The notes under the pieces are model-generated. The model was not told where the DNA came from. It worked only from the letters and a program-made list of their open reading frames with translations, and ran no database searches. DNA of 5,402 bases from positions 1-5,402 of the forward strand of contig JAHRAJ010000080.1 of the NCBI GenBank assembly GCA_020027365.1. Direction: 5' to 3'. Source of the DNA: Cenarchaeum sp. Lineage in GTDB: Archaea; Thermoproteota; Nitrososphaeria; Nitrososphaerales; Nitrosopumilaceae. The position numbers and the translations under genes are program-made. Of the stretch, positions 1 to 5,402 are shown piece by piece; position 1 is the stretch's first letter; every line of letters begins with the position of its first letter.

Positions 1-36
1 GACGTGGAGGTGGGCGGTGACGGGAGCGTGTTTGTC
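1..36. repeat. Inverted repeat, left arm (36 bp, exact, reaches window edge)
   Basis: These bases are the exact reverse complement of 244-279. The match stops at base 37 (C here, where the mirrored position 243 would predict A). On the other side it runs off the window, so the true arm may be longer. The arms are separated by 207 bases and both sit in the dehydrogenase reading frame. Confidence 0.97.
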
Positions 37-1278
37 CGACACCATCTCCATCTGCCTCCGCGGTGTCTCATACACCGTCACACCGCCGTCATCCGCCCGC
101 CGCACTACCTCGTCCCCGTCTTCACCGCCGCCGTCTTCACCGCCGCCGTCTTCACCACCGCCGACACCCGACACCGGCACAATCCTGATAATCCTGTCAT
201 CATCCTCCGCGGGACTCCCCCTCCCGTCCCTGTTACTCGTCATGACAAACACGCTCCCGTCACCGCCCACCTCCACGTCCCGCAGCCGCCCATACTCCCC
301 GGACAGGTACCTCTCCACCTCACCCGTCACCGTCATGTTCCCGACATCAATCCCGATCGCCATCAAATCCCTGCCCGCAAGCGTGGCCACCAGCAGCCTC
401 CCCTCAAACTCGGGGATTGCATCAGAATCATAAAACGCCGCGCCCCCCGGCGCCCACGTCGCCGTGCCGCTGTGCAACACGGGCCCCACCATCCCGTCCG
501 CCTCCTCGTCGCCCACCGTGCGTGGCCACCCGTAGTTGCCGCCCTCAACCACCACGTTGATCTCGTCATGTCCAAACCCCCTCTCCCCGGACGGGCCGTG
601 TTCGGACACCACCAGCACCCCCGTCACCGGATCCCAGTCCATCCCCTGCGGGTTTCTGTGCCCCATCGAAAACACCTCTACCTCCCACGTGTTGTCCCCG
701 GGCACGCCCCCATCCACATCAATCCTCAGCACCTTGCCGCCCAACGATCCCGCATCCTGCGCAAGCCCGGGATTTGCCGCATCGCCCGTCGTCACATACA
801 GCATCCCGTCGGGCCCAAACCCAATCCTCCCCCCGTCATGTATGGGCCCTCCCGGAATCCCGTCAACCAAAACCGTGTCACCGCCCAGCATCCCGTCATC
901 CCCCTCTGCAAGCCGGACCACCTTGTTGTACACGCCAAACAGCCCTGCATACGTGTGATACACATACACAAACCCGTTGTCCCCAAACCCGGGATCCACC
1001 GCAATCCCCAGCAGCCCGCCCTCCACGACACCGCCCTCCCCGATCATCCTCACCGGCTCGGACATCCCCCACATCCCGTCATCCCCCAGACTGACCACCC
1101 TGATGCCGCCGCCCCTCTCCGTCACAAAAATACGCCCGTCGGGTGCAAAGTCCATCGACCACGGGACGACCAGCCCTTTTGCAACCACCTCGACCTCAAA
1201 CCCCGCCGCATCACCGGGCTGGGCCCACGCCCCCCCGCCCAACCCCGCCGCAACACACACGGCCAAAACAAACGGCAT
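1..1278 (-). CDS. Secreted PQQ-dependent sugar (glucose/sorbosone) dehydrogenase, 3' end missing
   Basis: This is an exported six-bladed beta-propeller enzyme of the glucose/sorbosone dehydrogenase family, which oxidises sugars or other polyols with pyrroloquinoline quinone. The actual substrate cannot be read from the sequence. Residues 1-19 form a signal peptide (hydrophobic core, probable cleavage after AWA). Family landmarks follow in order: VVPWSMDFAPDGRIFVTER (37-55), EGGLLGIAVDP (86-96), the likely catalytic His147 in IHDGGR, GFGPDGMLYVTTGD (153-166), the PQQ-contact signature GHRNPQG (206-212), SEHGP (225-229) and NYGWP (248-252). The propeller ends near residue 368. A GGGED repeat linker (373-387) and the motif TPRRQMEM (405-412) follow. 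ATG at 1278 was chosen for a GGAGG ten bases upstream; in-frame GTGs at 1287 and 1332 are alternatives, and GTG1332 would suit a leaderless transcript. The frame is open at the left edge. Its last 12 codons come from an inverted copy of codons 334-345 and are probably artefactual. Confidence 0.9.
   Translation of the reverse strand, partial: MPFVLAVCVAAGLGGGAWAQPGDAAGFEVEVVAKGLVVPWSMDFAPDGRIFVTERGGGIRVVSLGDDGMWGMSEPVRMIGEGGVVEGGLLGIAVDPGFGDNGFVYVYHTYAGLFGVYNKVVRLAEGDDGMLGGDTVLVDGIPGGPIHDGGRIGFGPDGMLYVTTGDAANPGLAQDAGSLGGKVLRIDVDGGVPGDNTWEVEVFSMGHRNPQGMDWDPVTGVLVVSEHGPSGERGFGHDEINVVVEGGNYGWPRTVGDEEADGMVGPVLHSGTATWAPGGAAFYDSDAIPEFEGRLLVATLAGRDLMAIGIDVGNMTVTGEVERYLSGEYGRLRDVEVGGDGSVFVMTSNRDGRGSPAEDDDRIIRIVPVSGVGGGEDGGGEDGGGEDGDEVVRRADDGGVTVYETPRRQMEMVSDKHAPVTAHLHV
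118..162 (-). repeat. Three tandem 15-bp units encoding GGGED
   Basis: Three consecutive 15-base units (118-132, 133-147, 148-162) encode Gly-Gly-Gly-Glu-Asp three times in the dehydrogenase linker. The first two units are identical and the third differs by one base. The repeat separates the catalytic propeller from the C-terminal tail and probably acts as a flexible acidic spacer. Units of this kind can change copy number by slippage without breaking the frame. Confidence 0.9.
244..279. repeat. Inverted repeat, right arm (36 bp, exact)
   Basis: This is the native-looking arm. On the minus strand it encodes dehydrogenase residues 334-345 (DVEVGGDGSVFV), a blade sequence that fits the family (an RDV..G.DG..YV-type strand). 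The left arm at 1-36 encodes residues with no family resemblance, so this arm is probably the source of the copy. Confidence 0.97.
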
Positions 1279-1288
1279 CCGCCCCACG

Positions 1289-1293
1289 CCTCC
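1289..1293 (-). promoter_or_regulatory. Shine-Dalgarno-like GGAGG for the dehydrogenase
   Basis: GGAGG lies ten bases upstream of ATG 1278 on the minus strand. The spacing is slightly long but workable. It lies only one base from the alternative GTG at 1287, which argues against that start. Confidence 0.45.
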
Positions 1294-1350
1294 AATACCC
1301 CGGCCAACAATCCCGCCAGCAAACCCGTACACGACAACACGCCGCCGCCA

Positions 1351-1360
1351 TCCTATATCT
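1351..1360 (-). promoter_or_regulatory. Possible archaeal TATA box for the dehydrogenase
   Basis: The minus strand reads AGATATAGGA just after the helicase stop codon, in an otherwise very GC-rich stretch. Archaeal TATA boxes sit about 26 bases before the transcription start, which would put initiation near 1329. That would give ATG 1278 a leader of about 50 bases, or an almost leaderless transcript for GTG 1332. It suggests the dehydrogenase is transcribed on its own rather than only by readthrough from the helicase. Confidence 0.4.
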
Positions 1361-1362
1361 GC

Positions 1363-4095
1363 CTATACAAACGGCCTGTCCCCCTCGGAGGGCTCTATCA
1401 CATCCGTCCTCTCCCCGCCCACAATCCTGCGAAACACCTCCCGGGCCGCCAGCTTGTGCAGATACTCGTTGTTGTTGCCGCACCTGTACGAATACGTGCA
1501 CCTGGGACAACCCGACTCTCCGGTACACGGGCACTCTGACAGTATAGACAGCCCCCTCCCGGCGGCCCCCTCAAACCTGTCATACAGCGCCCTGCTGGCC
1601 CCGCTCCCACCCACGGCCCCGTCATACACGTATATCATCCCGGACGTCCCCATCGATATCCCGCCCAGATCCTGCGACGCCCCGCCCGTGATCATGTTGC
1701 TCCCCTCGATCACGACATGCTCGGCCGCATGGTACCCGCTTGCCACCACCCTGTCCACCTCGCCTACCACCCCGGCCTCGTCGGACGGCCGCGGCGCGCA
1801 AAACGCAACACCCTTTGTCACAAAGTCGTATTCCAAAGGCTCCTCCAGCTCCACCCTCGCCCCCTGCGCCGCATCCTGCCCCACCTCGATGTTGGCATAC
1901 CCGTACACCACCTTTTTGACGTGCAGCCTGCAAAACGCAATCTCCATCCCGCCCTCGCCGACCCGCCTCCTCTCGTACACCTCCTCGACGGTGGGCCACT
2001 CCTGCGTCAACGCCCTCGTATAATACGGGTAATCCCTGGGAATCTCCGCAATCTCGGCGCGCCCGGCCTCTGGATACGCCAGCCGGCTCACCATGTACCG
2101 AACCCCTCCCATGAAATACACGGCGTCCTTGTGCAGCTCCTCCAGCGCCACGGGCAGCACGCGGTCCCCGACCCTCCTGGACCCCCGAAAGATGCTGACA
2201 GACCCGCCCATCCCGCGTATGCTGTACTTGCCAAGCATCCCCGACGCCTCACCGCGATCCGGAACATACCTTTTCGTCCCCCCGGCCCCCTCTGCCGCCA
2301 GCACCCCATCCTCCACAAGCCTGGCCACCACCCCGCCCAGCCCCGCCGCCTCGCCCGCCGACAGAGGCCTGTCACACGCCATGGCCGCCACCTGCATCTC
2401 CTCTACAAACGGATTCTGCGGATCAATGTACAGCCTCTCCACGTCCTCCAGATAGTCACGCGGATGGTTCCTGTAATACTGCGATATCGGATCATTGCCA
2501 AGCGCCAGAAACGCAAACCCCCTCTGCCCGCCGCGCGCGGCCCTGCCAATCCTCTGAAACAGCCTGTTGACGGGAACCACCGCCGAGATCACCCCGTCCA
2601 CGCCCCCGACATCAATCCCAAGCTCCAGCGTGGGCGTGCACGATATGGCGTCCAGCCCGTCCCCGCGAAACTCCTTTTCCACCCTCTGGCGGTACGCCGC
2701 CGTCAGCCCGGCCCTGTGCACCTTGATCCCGACCCCCTGCCTGCGCGCCTGCATGGCCAGCATCTCCGCCCCCCTGTGCGAGTTGCTAAACACCAGCGTC
2801 TTGTGCCCCCTCGCGGTCAGCCCCTTGGCCAGCTGCACCATCAGCGCCCTCTGCCTCCTCAGCGACGGGAACACGATCGCAAAGTCGGTCTCGCCCCTCC
2901 TCCCCGACCCCCTGACGACCCCAACCGGCCGCCCAAACAGGCTGCCGCAAAACTCGGCGGCGTTGTCCAGCGTGGCCGAGGCCGCTACAAACCTAATCCC
3001 GCCCCCGCCCCCTCTGCCGCACAGCCTCTCCAGCCTCTTGATGATGTAATGCACGTTGGATCCAAATATCCCCGAATACGCGTGCACCTCGTCCACCACC
3101 AAAAACCGCACGGTGGCAAGCAGCGCCGCAAACCTGGTGCCCCTCCACATGTGGTGGTGCAGCACGTCAAAGTTTGTCACTATGATCTGGGGCGGATTCC
3201 CAATCACGTTCCGGCGCCCAATCTCCCCCACGTCCCCGTCAAACACCGCCGCCCTCGCACCCACGCACCTGGCAAACCCCTCTATCTTTGAAAACTGGTC
3301 GCGGGCCAGCGCCTTTGTCGGGTATACAAACAGCGCCAGCACTCCGCGGCCTCCCCCCACACCCGCGCCGCCCGCCGCCGCCGCCGCCGCCATGCCCCGT
3401 GCAATCTCCACCACCACCGGCACCACAAACGCCACAGTCTTGCCCGACGCCGTCGGCGCCTCGATCACGGTGTCCCCCCCGTCCAGCACCCTCCTGACTG
3501 CCTCTTCCTGAAACTCGTAAAGCCTGTCAATCCCCATCCCGGCCATGTGCCGGGCAATCTCCTTGCAAACCACGTCGCCAACCCTTGCGCCCATCCGGGG
3601 CTCCGGACCCCTGATCACCTCATAGTGCGACACATAGTCGCTCTTGGAGTACAGCGCGTCCCTCGTGACCGGGTCCAGCCTGCCGACCCCGGCCTCCCTG
3701 ACCATGGCGTCAATCTCCCGTCTGTCCCTCACCATCCCGCCGTCCACCAGCAACCCGTCATGTACAGTCCCATCTTTGGCCAGATCCTTGCCGCCCCCAT
3801 CACCGCCCTCACCATCCCCGTCACTGTTGTCGTCACCCCCGCCACCATCCGCTCCCTTGCCGTCACCCCCGCCCGATCCGACACTTTCACCCCCGCTCCC
3901 ACCACCCCCACCGACCAGGACAAGACCGTCATCATGCGCGGCCAAAAAATCCAGGTACACCTCGTCCGTGTTGTCAGAAAACCCCACCAGCGCCCCGCTG
4001 CCGCACGACGGGCAGGTCACCGCCGACATGTCGTCCTTGTACGTCCGTTGGAACGTCAGCTCGGCCCTTTCGCACACCGGACACCTGTACTTCAC
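1363..4095 (-). CDS. MrfA/Hrq1-like superfamily 2 DNA helicase with DUF1998 domain and N-terminal zinc ribbon
   Basis: This is an ATP-dependent DNA helicase of the COG1205 type, whose studied relatives (bacterial MrfA, yeast Hrq1) are 3'-5' helicases in DNA damage repair. A CxxC pair set (C5, C8, C28, C31) forms a zinc ribbon, followed by a Gly/Asp-rich linker (62-103). The helicase motifs are all present: YEFQ Q-like region (193-196), Walker A APTASGKT (213-220), YPTKAL (258-263), DEVH (335-338), SAT (373-375), LVFSNS (434-439), the motif V region TPTLELGIDVG (487-497) and QRIGRAAR (514-521). A C-terminal DUF1998-type cysteine cluster ends the protein (C855, C857, C863, C866, C872, then GNNNEYLHK). 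ATP-binding and hydrolysis residues look intact. The start is GTG 4095, supported by a TATA-like box about 26 bases upstream; an in-frame TAA lies 27 bases before it. DUF1998 helicases also occur in DISARM-type defence, but no partner genes are seen here, so a repair role is the safer inference. Confidence 0.95.
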   Translation of the reverse strand: MKYRCPVCERAELTFQRTYKDDMSAVTCPSCGSGALVGFSDNTDEVYLDFLAAHDDGLVLVGGGGGSGGESVGSGGGDGKGADGGGGDDNSDGDGEGGDGGGKDLAKDGTVHDGLLVDGGMVRDRREIDAMVREAGVGRLDPVTRDALYSKSDYVSHYEVIRGPEPRMGARVGDVVCKEIARHMAGMGIDRLYEFQEEAVRRVLDGGDTVIEAPTASGKTVAFVVPVVVEIARGMAAAAAAGGAGVGGGRGVLALFVYPTKALARDQFSKIEGFARCVGARAAVFDGDVGEIGRRNVIGNPPQIIVTNFDVLHHHMWRGTRFAALLATVRFLVVDEVHAYSGIFGSNVHYIIKRLERLCGRGGGGGIRFVAASATLDNAAEFCGSLFGRPVGVVRGSGRRGETDFAIVFPSLRRQRALMVQLAKGLTARGHKTLVFSNSHRGAEMLAMQARRQGVGIKVHRAGLTAAYRQRVEKEFRGDGLDAISCTPTLELGIDVGGVDGVISAVVPVNRLFQRIGRAARGGQRGFAFLALGNDPISQYYRNHPRDYLEDVERLYIDPQNPFVEEMQVAAMACDRPLSAGEAAGLGGVVARLVEDGVLAAEGAGGTKRYVPDRGEASGMLGKYSIRGMGGSVSIFRGSRRVGDRVLPVALEELHKDAVYFMGGVRYMVSRLAYPEAGRAEIAEIPRDYPYYTRALTQEWPTVEEVYERRRVGEGGMEIAFCRLHVKKVVYGYANIEVGQDAAQGARVELEEPLEYDFVTKGVAFCAPRPSDEAGVVGEVDRVVASGYHAAEHVVIEGSNMITGGASQDLGGISMGTSGMIYVYDGAVGGSGASRALYDRFEGAAGRGLSILSECPCTGESGCPRCTYSYRCGNNNEYLHKLAAREVFRRIVGGERTDVIEPSEGDRPFV
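3373..3390 (-). repeat. (GCG)6 trinucleotide run encoding six alanines
   Basis: Six GCG codons in a row encode Ala236-Ala241 in the helicase, followed by a Gly-rich stretch up to residue 250. This forms a low-complexity loop between Walker A and motif Ia. The position tolerates insertions in helicase cores, so it is probably a slippage-grown surface loop. Confidence 0.85.
3787..3912 (-). repeat. Gly/Asp-rich low-complexity linker in the helicase
   Basis: Residues 62-103 of the helicase are almost entirely Gly, Asp, Ser, Glu and Lys, built from irregular GGG/GGD units. The stretch joins the N-terminal zinc ribbon to the helicase core and should be disordered and acidic. The dehydrogenase next door has a similar Gly/acidic linker. 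Confidence 0.85.
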
Positions 4096-4117
4096 GCCAT
4101 CTTTTCTATGGTGGGCG

Positions 4118-4124
4118 ATTTATT
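4118..4124 (-). promoter_or_regulatory. Possible TATA box for the helicase
   Basis: The minus strand reads AATAAAT, centred 26 bases before the GTG at 4095. That is the spacing expected between an archaeal TATA box and the transcription start of a leaderless mRNA. No Shine-Dalgarno sequence precedes the GTG, which fits. Confidence 0.5.
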
Positions 4125-4213
4125 GCTTGAGATTCAAAGTTATCACGGCATTCCAACCCACAACCAACCAGCCACCTGCCGATGACAAAACATCACAACC
4201 TCTTTTTTAAACA

Positions 4214-4432
4214 TCACACAACCGTGTATCTGATCGGGTGTAATACATACAAGATCCAAACACGCAAAAACCAACCGACCAGTTTTTTTACAAAGGGATC
4301 TATAACCCTGTCAATAATGTCTAATAACCCATACAAATCATTCTGCATGGAATGCATAGATGACAAACCCACTATCTGTACATCGACCATACATCCAACC
4401 TTATTTGACATGATGCGCATCCCGGAATCCAT
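4214..4432 (-). CDS. Doubtful small ORF, 72 residues
   Basis: I do not recognise this product. It begins with ATG right after an in-frame TAG and one codon, has no ribosome binding site, and ends in a hydrophobic C-terminal stretch (VKKLVGWFLRVWILYVLH). It is on the same strand as its neighbours and lies 75 bases after the restriction fragment. An equally long plus-strand ORF (4182-4439, 85 residues) covers the same bases, so this may be chance in AT-rich DNA. Confidence 0.2.
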   Translation of the reverse strand: MDSGMRIMSNKVGCMVDVQIVGLSSMHSMQNDLYGLLDIIDRVIDPFVKKLVGWFLRVWILYVLHPIRYTVV

Positions 4433-4507
4433 ACGCTAGGTCGAGCTCTTGTCTAGCCGTCACCCAAGCATCATCTTTGGGATGGGAGCATTGTCAATCT
4501 TTTCACC

Positions 4508-5365
4508 TCAATTCCAATGATCGCTTTGCTTCTTCAAGACGGATCTTATGATCCTAGAAACCTCGGCAGGATTCCACGCTATGTCTTCTGCCCATGTACC
4601 AAATCTGCCATCATGGTTTACGGCATCAACCCAGTCCCGCAGTGCCTTCTTTTTTGCTCCGACATTTCTGGAATCCTTTCCCTTGAACTCGAGTAGGAGG
4701 TTCACCACCATACCCGATTTTGGATCGCGGATTCTAACCATAAAGTCAGGGCGATACTCCCGCACCCTCCCAGAATCTGTGTATTTTATGGACATACCGA
4801 GCCTCCATAATTTGTCTGCCCTTCCCCATGATTTCACGCGTTTGTCCTTTTCTAGAATCTGGATGACCTTTTTCTCTTGCTTGCTGTCATACGGAACAGG
4901 GTTGACATGAGATTTTTTAGCATGTACAAAATCCTTTTTTGTCCACCACTCCCTGCAATCCAGCGTAGATCTTGTGATGCCGCCCTGTCCGAATACAACC
5001 TCGATTTTTTCCAAACTGTCATCTTCTACGGCATTTACAACATCGTCTGCAACGGCCATCATGTTGAACATCAGTGCTACATTCCTGCCAGCATCAGTAT
5101 CTTCGATCAGATCCACCACCCTTATTTTTCCCTTCTCGATAGCCTGACCTACTATTTTTGCAAGCTGGGAGAACATGCTGATTTTATCGGCATTTCCAAA
5201 CTTAAGCCTCAAAACCGCTACTTTGGACACCTCGAATATCATAGTCTGGAGTCTGATCCTGTCTTGAATTCCATTAATAGACTTTATGCATATACCATAT
5301 TTTTCAACCGGTTGATTAATTTTCGTTGATTTTTCATGTTTAGATCGCCCCGATCCGGCGTCCAT
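4508..5365 (-). CDS. C-terminal fragment of a type III-like restriction enzyme (PD-(D/E)XK nuclease domain)
   Basis: The 285-residue product matches only the C-terminal part of the large restriction subunit of type III-like systems, usually around 900-1000 residues with N-terminal DEAD helicase domains. From about residue 33 onward it follows the family: a helical middle region (RLQTMIFEVSK, FSQLAKIVGQAIEKGKI), then KSHVN (151-155), Glu164 in the first nuclease helix, YRPDFMVRI (204-212), LLLEFKGKD (223-231) and WVDAVNHDGRFGTW (245-258). The PD-(D/E)XK residues Asp207, Glu226 and Lys228 are present, so the nuclease fold may be intact, but no ATPase motifs exist in the window. The ATG at 5365 lies inside the end of a GC-rich upstream gene and may be fortuitous; Met42 (5242) is another possible start. 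The frame stays open to the right edge. It is probably a truncated, horizontally acquired remnant. A free-standing nuclease is possible but less likely. Confidence 0.75.
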   Translation of the reverse strand: MDAGSGRSKHEKSTKINQPVEKYGICIKSINGIQDRIRLQTMIFEVSKVAVLRLKFGNADKISMFSQLAKIVGQAIEKGKIRVVDLIEDTDAGRNVALMFNMMAVADDVVNAVEDDSLEKIEVVFGQGGITRSTLDCREWWTKKDFVHAKKSHVNPVPYDSKQEKKVIQILEKDKRVKSWGRADKLWRLGMSIKYTDSGRVREYRPDFMVRIRDPKSGMVVNLLLEFKGKDSRNVGAKKKALRDWVDAVNHDGRFGTWAEDIAWNPAEVSRIIRSVLKKQSDHWN

Positions 5366-5402
5366 GCATGAGGTATTCGGAGATGTCCGCGACTGCGCTT
5401 GT
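5340..5402 (-). CDS. C-terminal tail of an unidentified upstream gene (partial)
   Basis: Reading in from the right edge, 20 codons (ending EYLMHGRRIGAI) run to a TAA at 5340-5342. The stretch is about 60% GC with codons like those of the helicase and dehydrogenase, unlike the AT-rich DNA to its left, and the composition change falls at the stop codon. That is why I favour this frame over the overlapping one used by the restriction fragment. The tail is too short for a family assignment. It would overlap the nominal start of the restriction fragment by 26 bases. Confidence 0.4.
   Translation of the reverse strand, partial: TSAVADISEYLMHGRRIGAI

Larger units (their letters stand above)
4096..4507. 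other. Intergenic region, AT-rich, no firm gene
   Basis: These 412 bases separate the helicase start from the restriction-enzyme fragment. GC content is about 37-52% in the 60-base blocks I counted, well below the helicase. The segment carries the putative helicase promoter and a weak hairpin (AAAAAC 4266-4271 with GTTTTT 4282-4287) with A and T tracts that could stop transcription on either strand. A second small hairpin (CCCAA 4463-4467 with TTGGG 4477-4481) lies just past the restriction fragment's stop. Overlapping small ORFs occur on both strands (4182-4439 plus, 4214-4432 minus). I see no tRNA, CRISPR array or insertion-sequence ends. Confidence 0.6.

Noticed and set aside
1122..1340. 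Minus-strand ORF with a hydrophobic start, overlapping the dehydrogenase start
   Set aside because: It is in a different frame from the dehydrogenase and has an early Leu/Ala/Gly stretch only by chance. The dehydrogenase frame carries the family motifs immediately downstream.
4..1539. Long plus-strand ORF of 511 codons
   Set aside because: It is the antisense shadow of the dehydrogenase and helicase end. The product is dominated by Pro, His and Arg with no domain pattern, while the minus strand gives clear family motifs. High GC makes stop codons rare in all frames.
977..2023. Plus-strand Ser/Pro/Thr-rich ORF of 348 codons
   Set aside because: It crosses the boundary between two real minus-strand genes and has the composition expected of a reverse-strand translation of GC-rich codons.
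1717..3291. Long plus-strand ORF of 524 codons
   Set aside because: It is fully antisense to the helicase motifs, rich in Pro, Arg and His, and shows no recognisable domain.
4340..4480. C/D-box guide RNA suggested by ATGATG-like sequences
   Set aside because: No matching D box (CTGA) lies at the right distance and there is no second C'/D' pair.
4463..4481. Hairpin CCCAA/TTGGG after the restriction fragment as a terminator
   Set aside because: The stem is only 5-6 bp and no T-run follows it on the minus strand, so it is weaker than a typical intrinsic or archaeal terminator.
5304..5315. 12-bp palindrome TCAACCGGTTGA as an operator
   Set aside because: It is a single perfect palindrome within an open reading frame, has no second copy in the window, and this length can arise by chance.
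4548..5329. Plus-strand ORFs opposite the restriction fragment (4548-4910 and 4877-5329)
   Set aside because: They overlap the nuclease motifs on the other strand, have no recognisable domain, and overlap each other in different frames.

Overview
The window looks like a piece of a GC-rich thaumarchaeal (Nitrososphaerota, Cenarchaeum-like) genome. Three things point there: promoter spacing that fits leaderless archaeal transcripts, GTG and ATG starts without strong ribosome binding sites, and the start of a C-terminal tail motif (TPRRQMEM, followed by a break) that I recall from exported proteins of this group. The assignment is an inference; there is no rRNA or other marker gene in the window.

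All credible genes lie on the minus strand, so the window is best read from right to left. At the right edge (5340-5402) the last 20 codons of a GC-rich gene of unknown function end at a TAA. Base composition changes abruptly at that stop codon, from about 60% to about 27% GC. An AT-rich segment (about 4100-5340) follows. It holds the C-terminal part of a type III-like restriction enzyme, with a complete PD-(D/E)XK nuclease signature but no helicase domains, and then about 410 bases with at most one doubtful small ORF.

High GC resumes with a 910-residue helicase of the MrfA/Hrq1-like, DUF1998-bearing type (1363-4095). It has an N-terminal zinc ribbon and a long Gly/Asp linker. After an 84-base gap carrying a TATA-like box comes a secreted PQQ-dependent sugar (glucose/sorbosone) dehydrogenase. 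Its reading frame is still open at the left edge.

The most striking anomaly is that bases 1-36 are an exact reverse complement of bases 244-279, inside the same dehydrogenase gene. The dehydrogenase tail departs from the expected motif exactly where this copy begins. This looks more like a fold-back chimera from amplification or assembly than biology, so the last 12 codons of that gene should not be trusted. The three main genes do not form an obvious pathway. The helicase probably serves DNA repair, the dehydrogenase is an exported oxidoreductase, and the restriction fragment looks like a transferred or decaying defence remnant. I did not find a convincing new system, only a few features worth checking.
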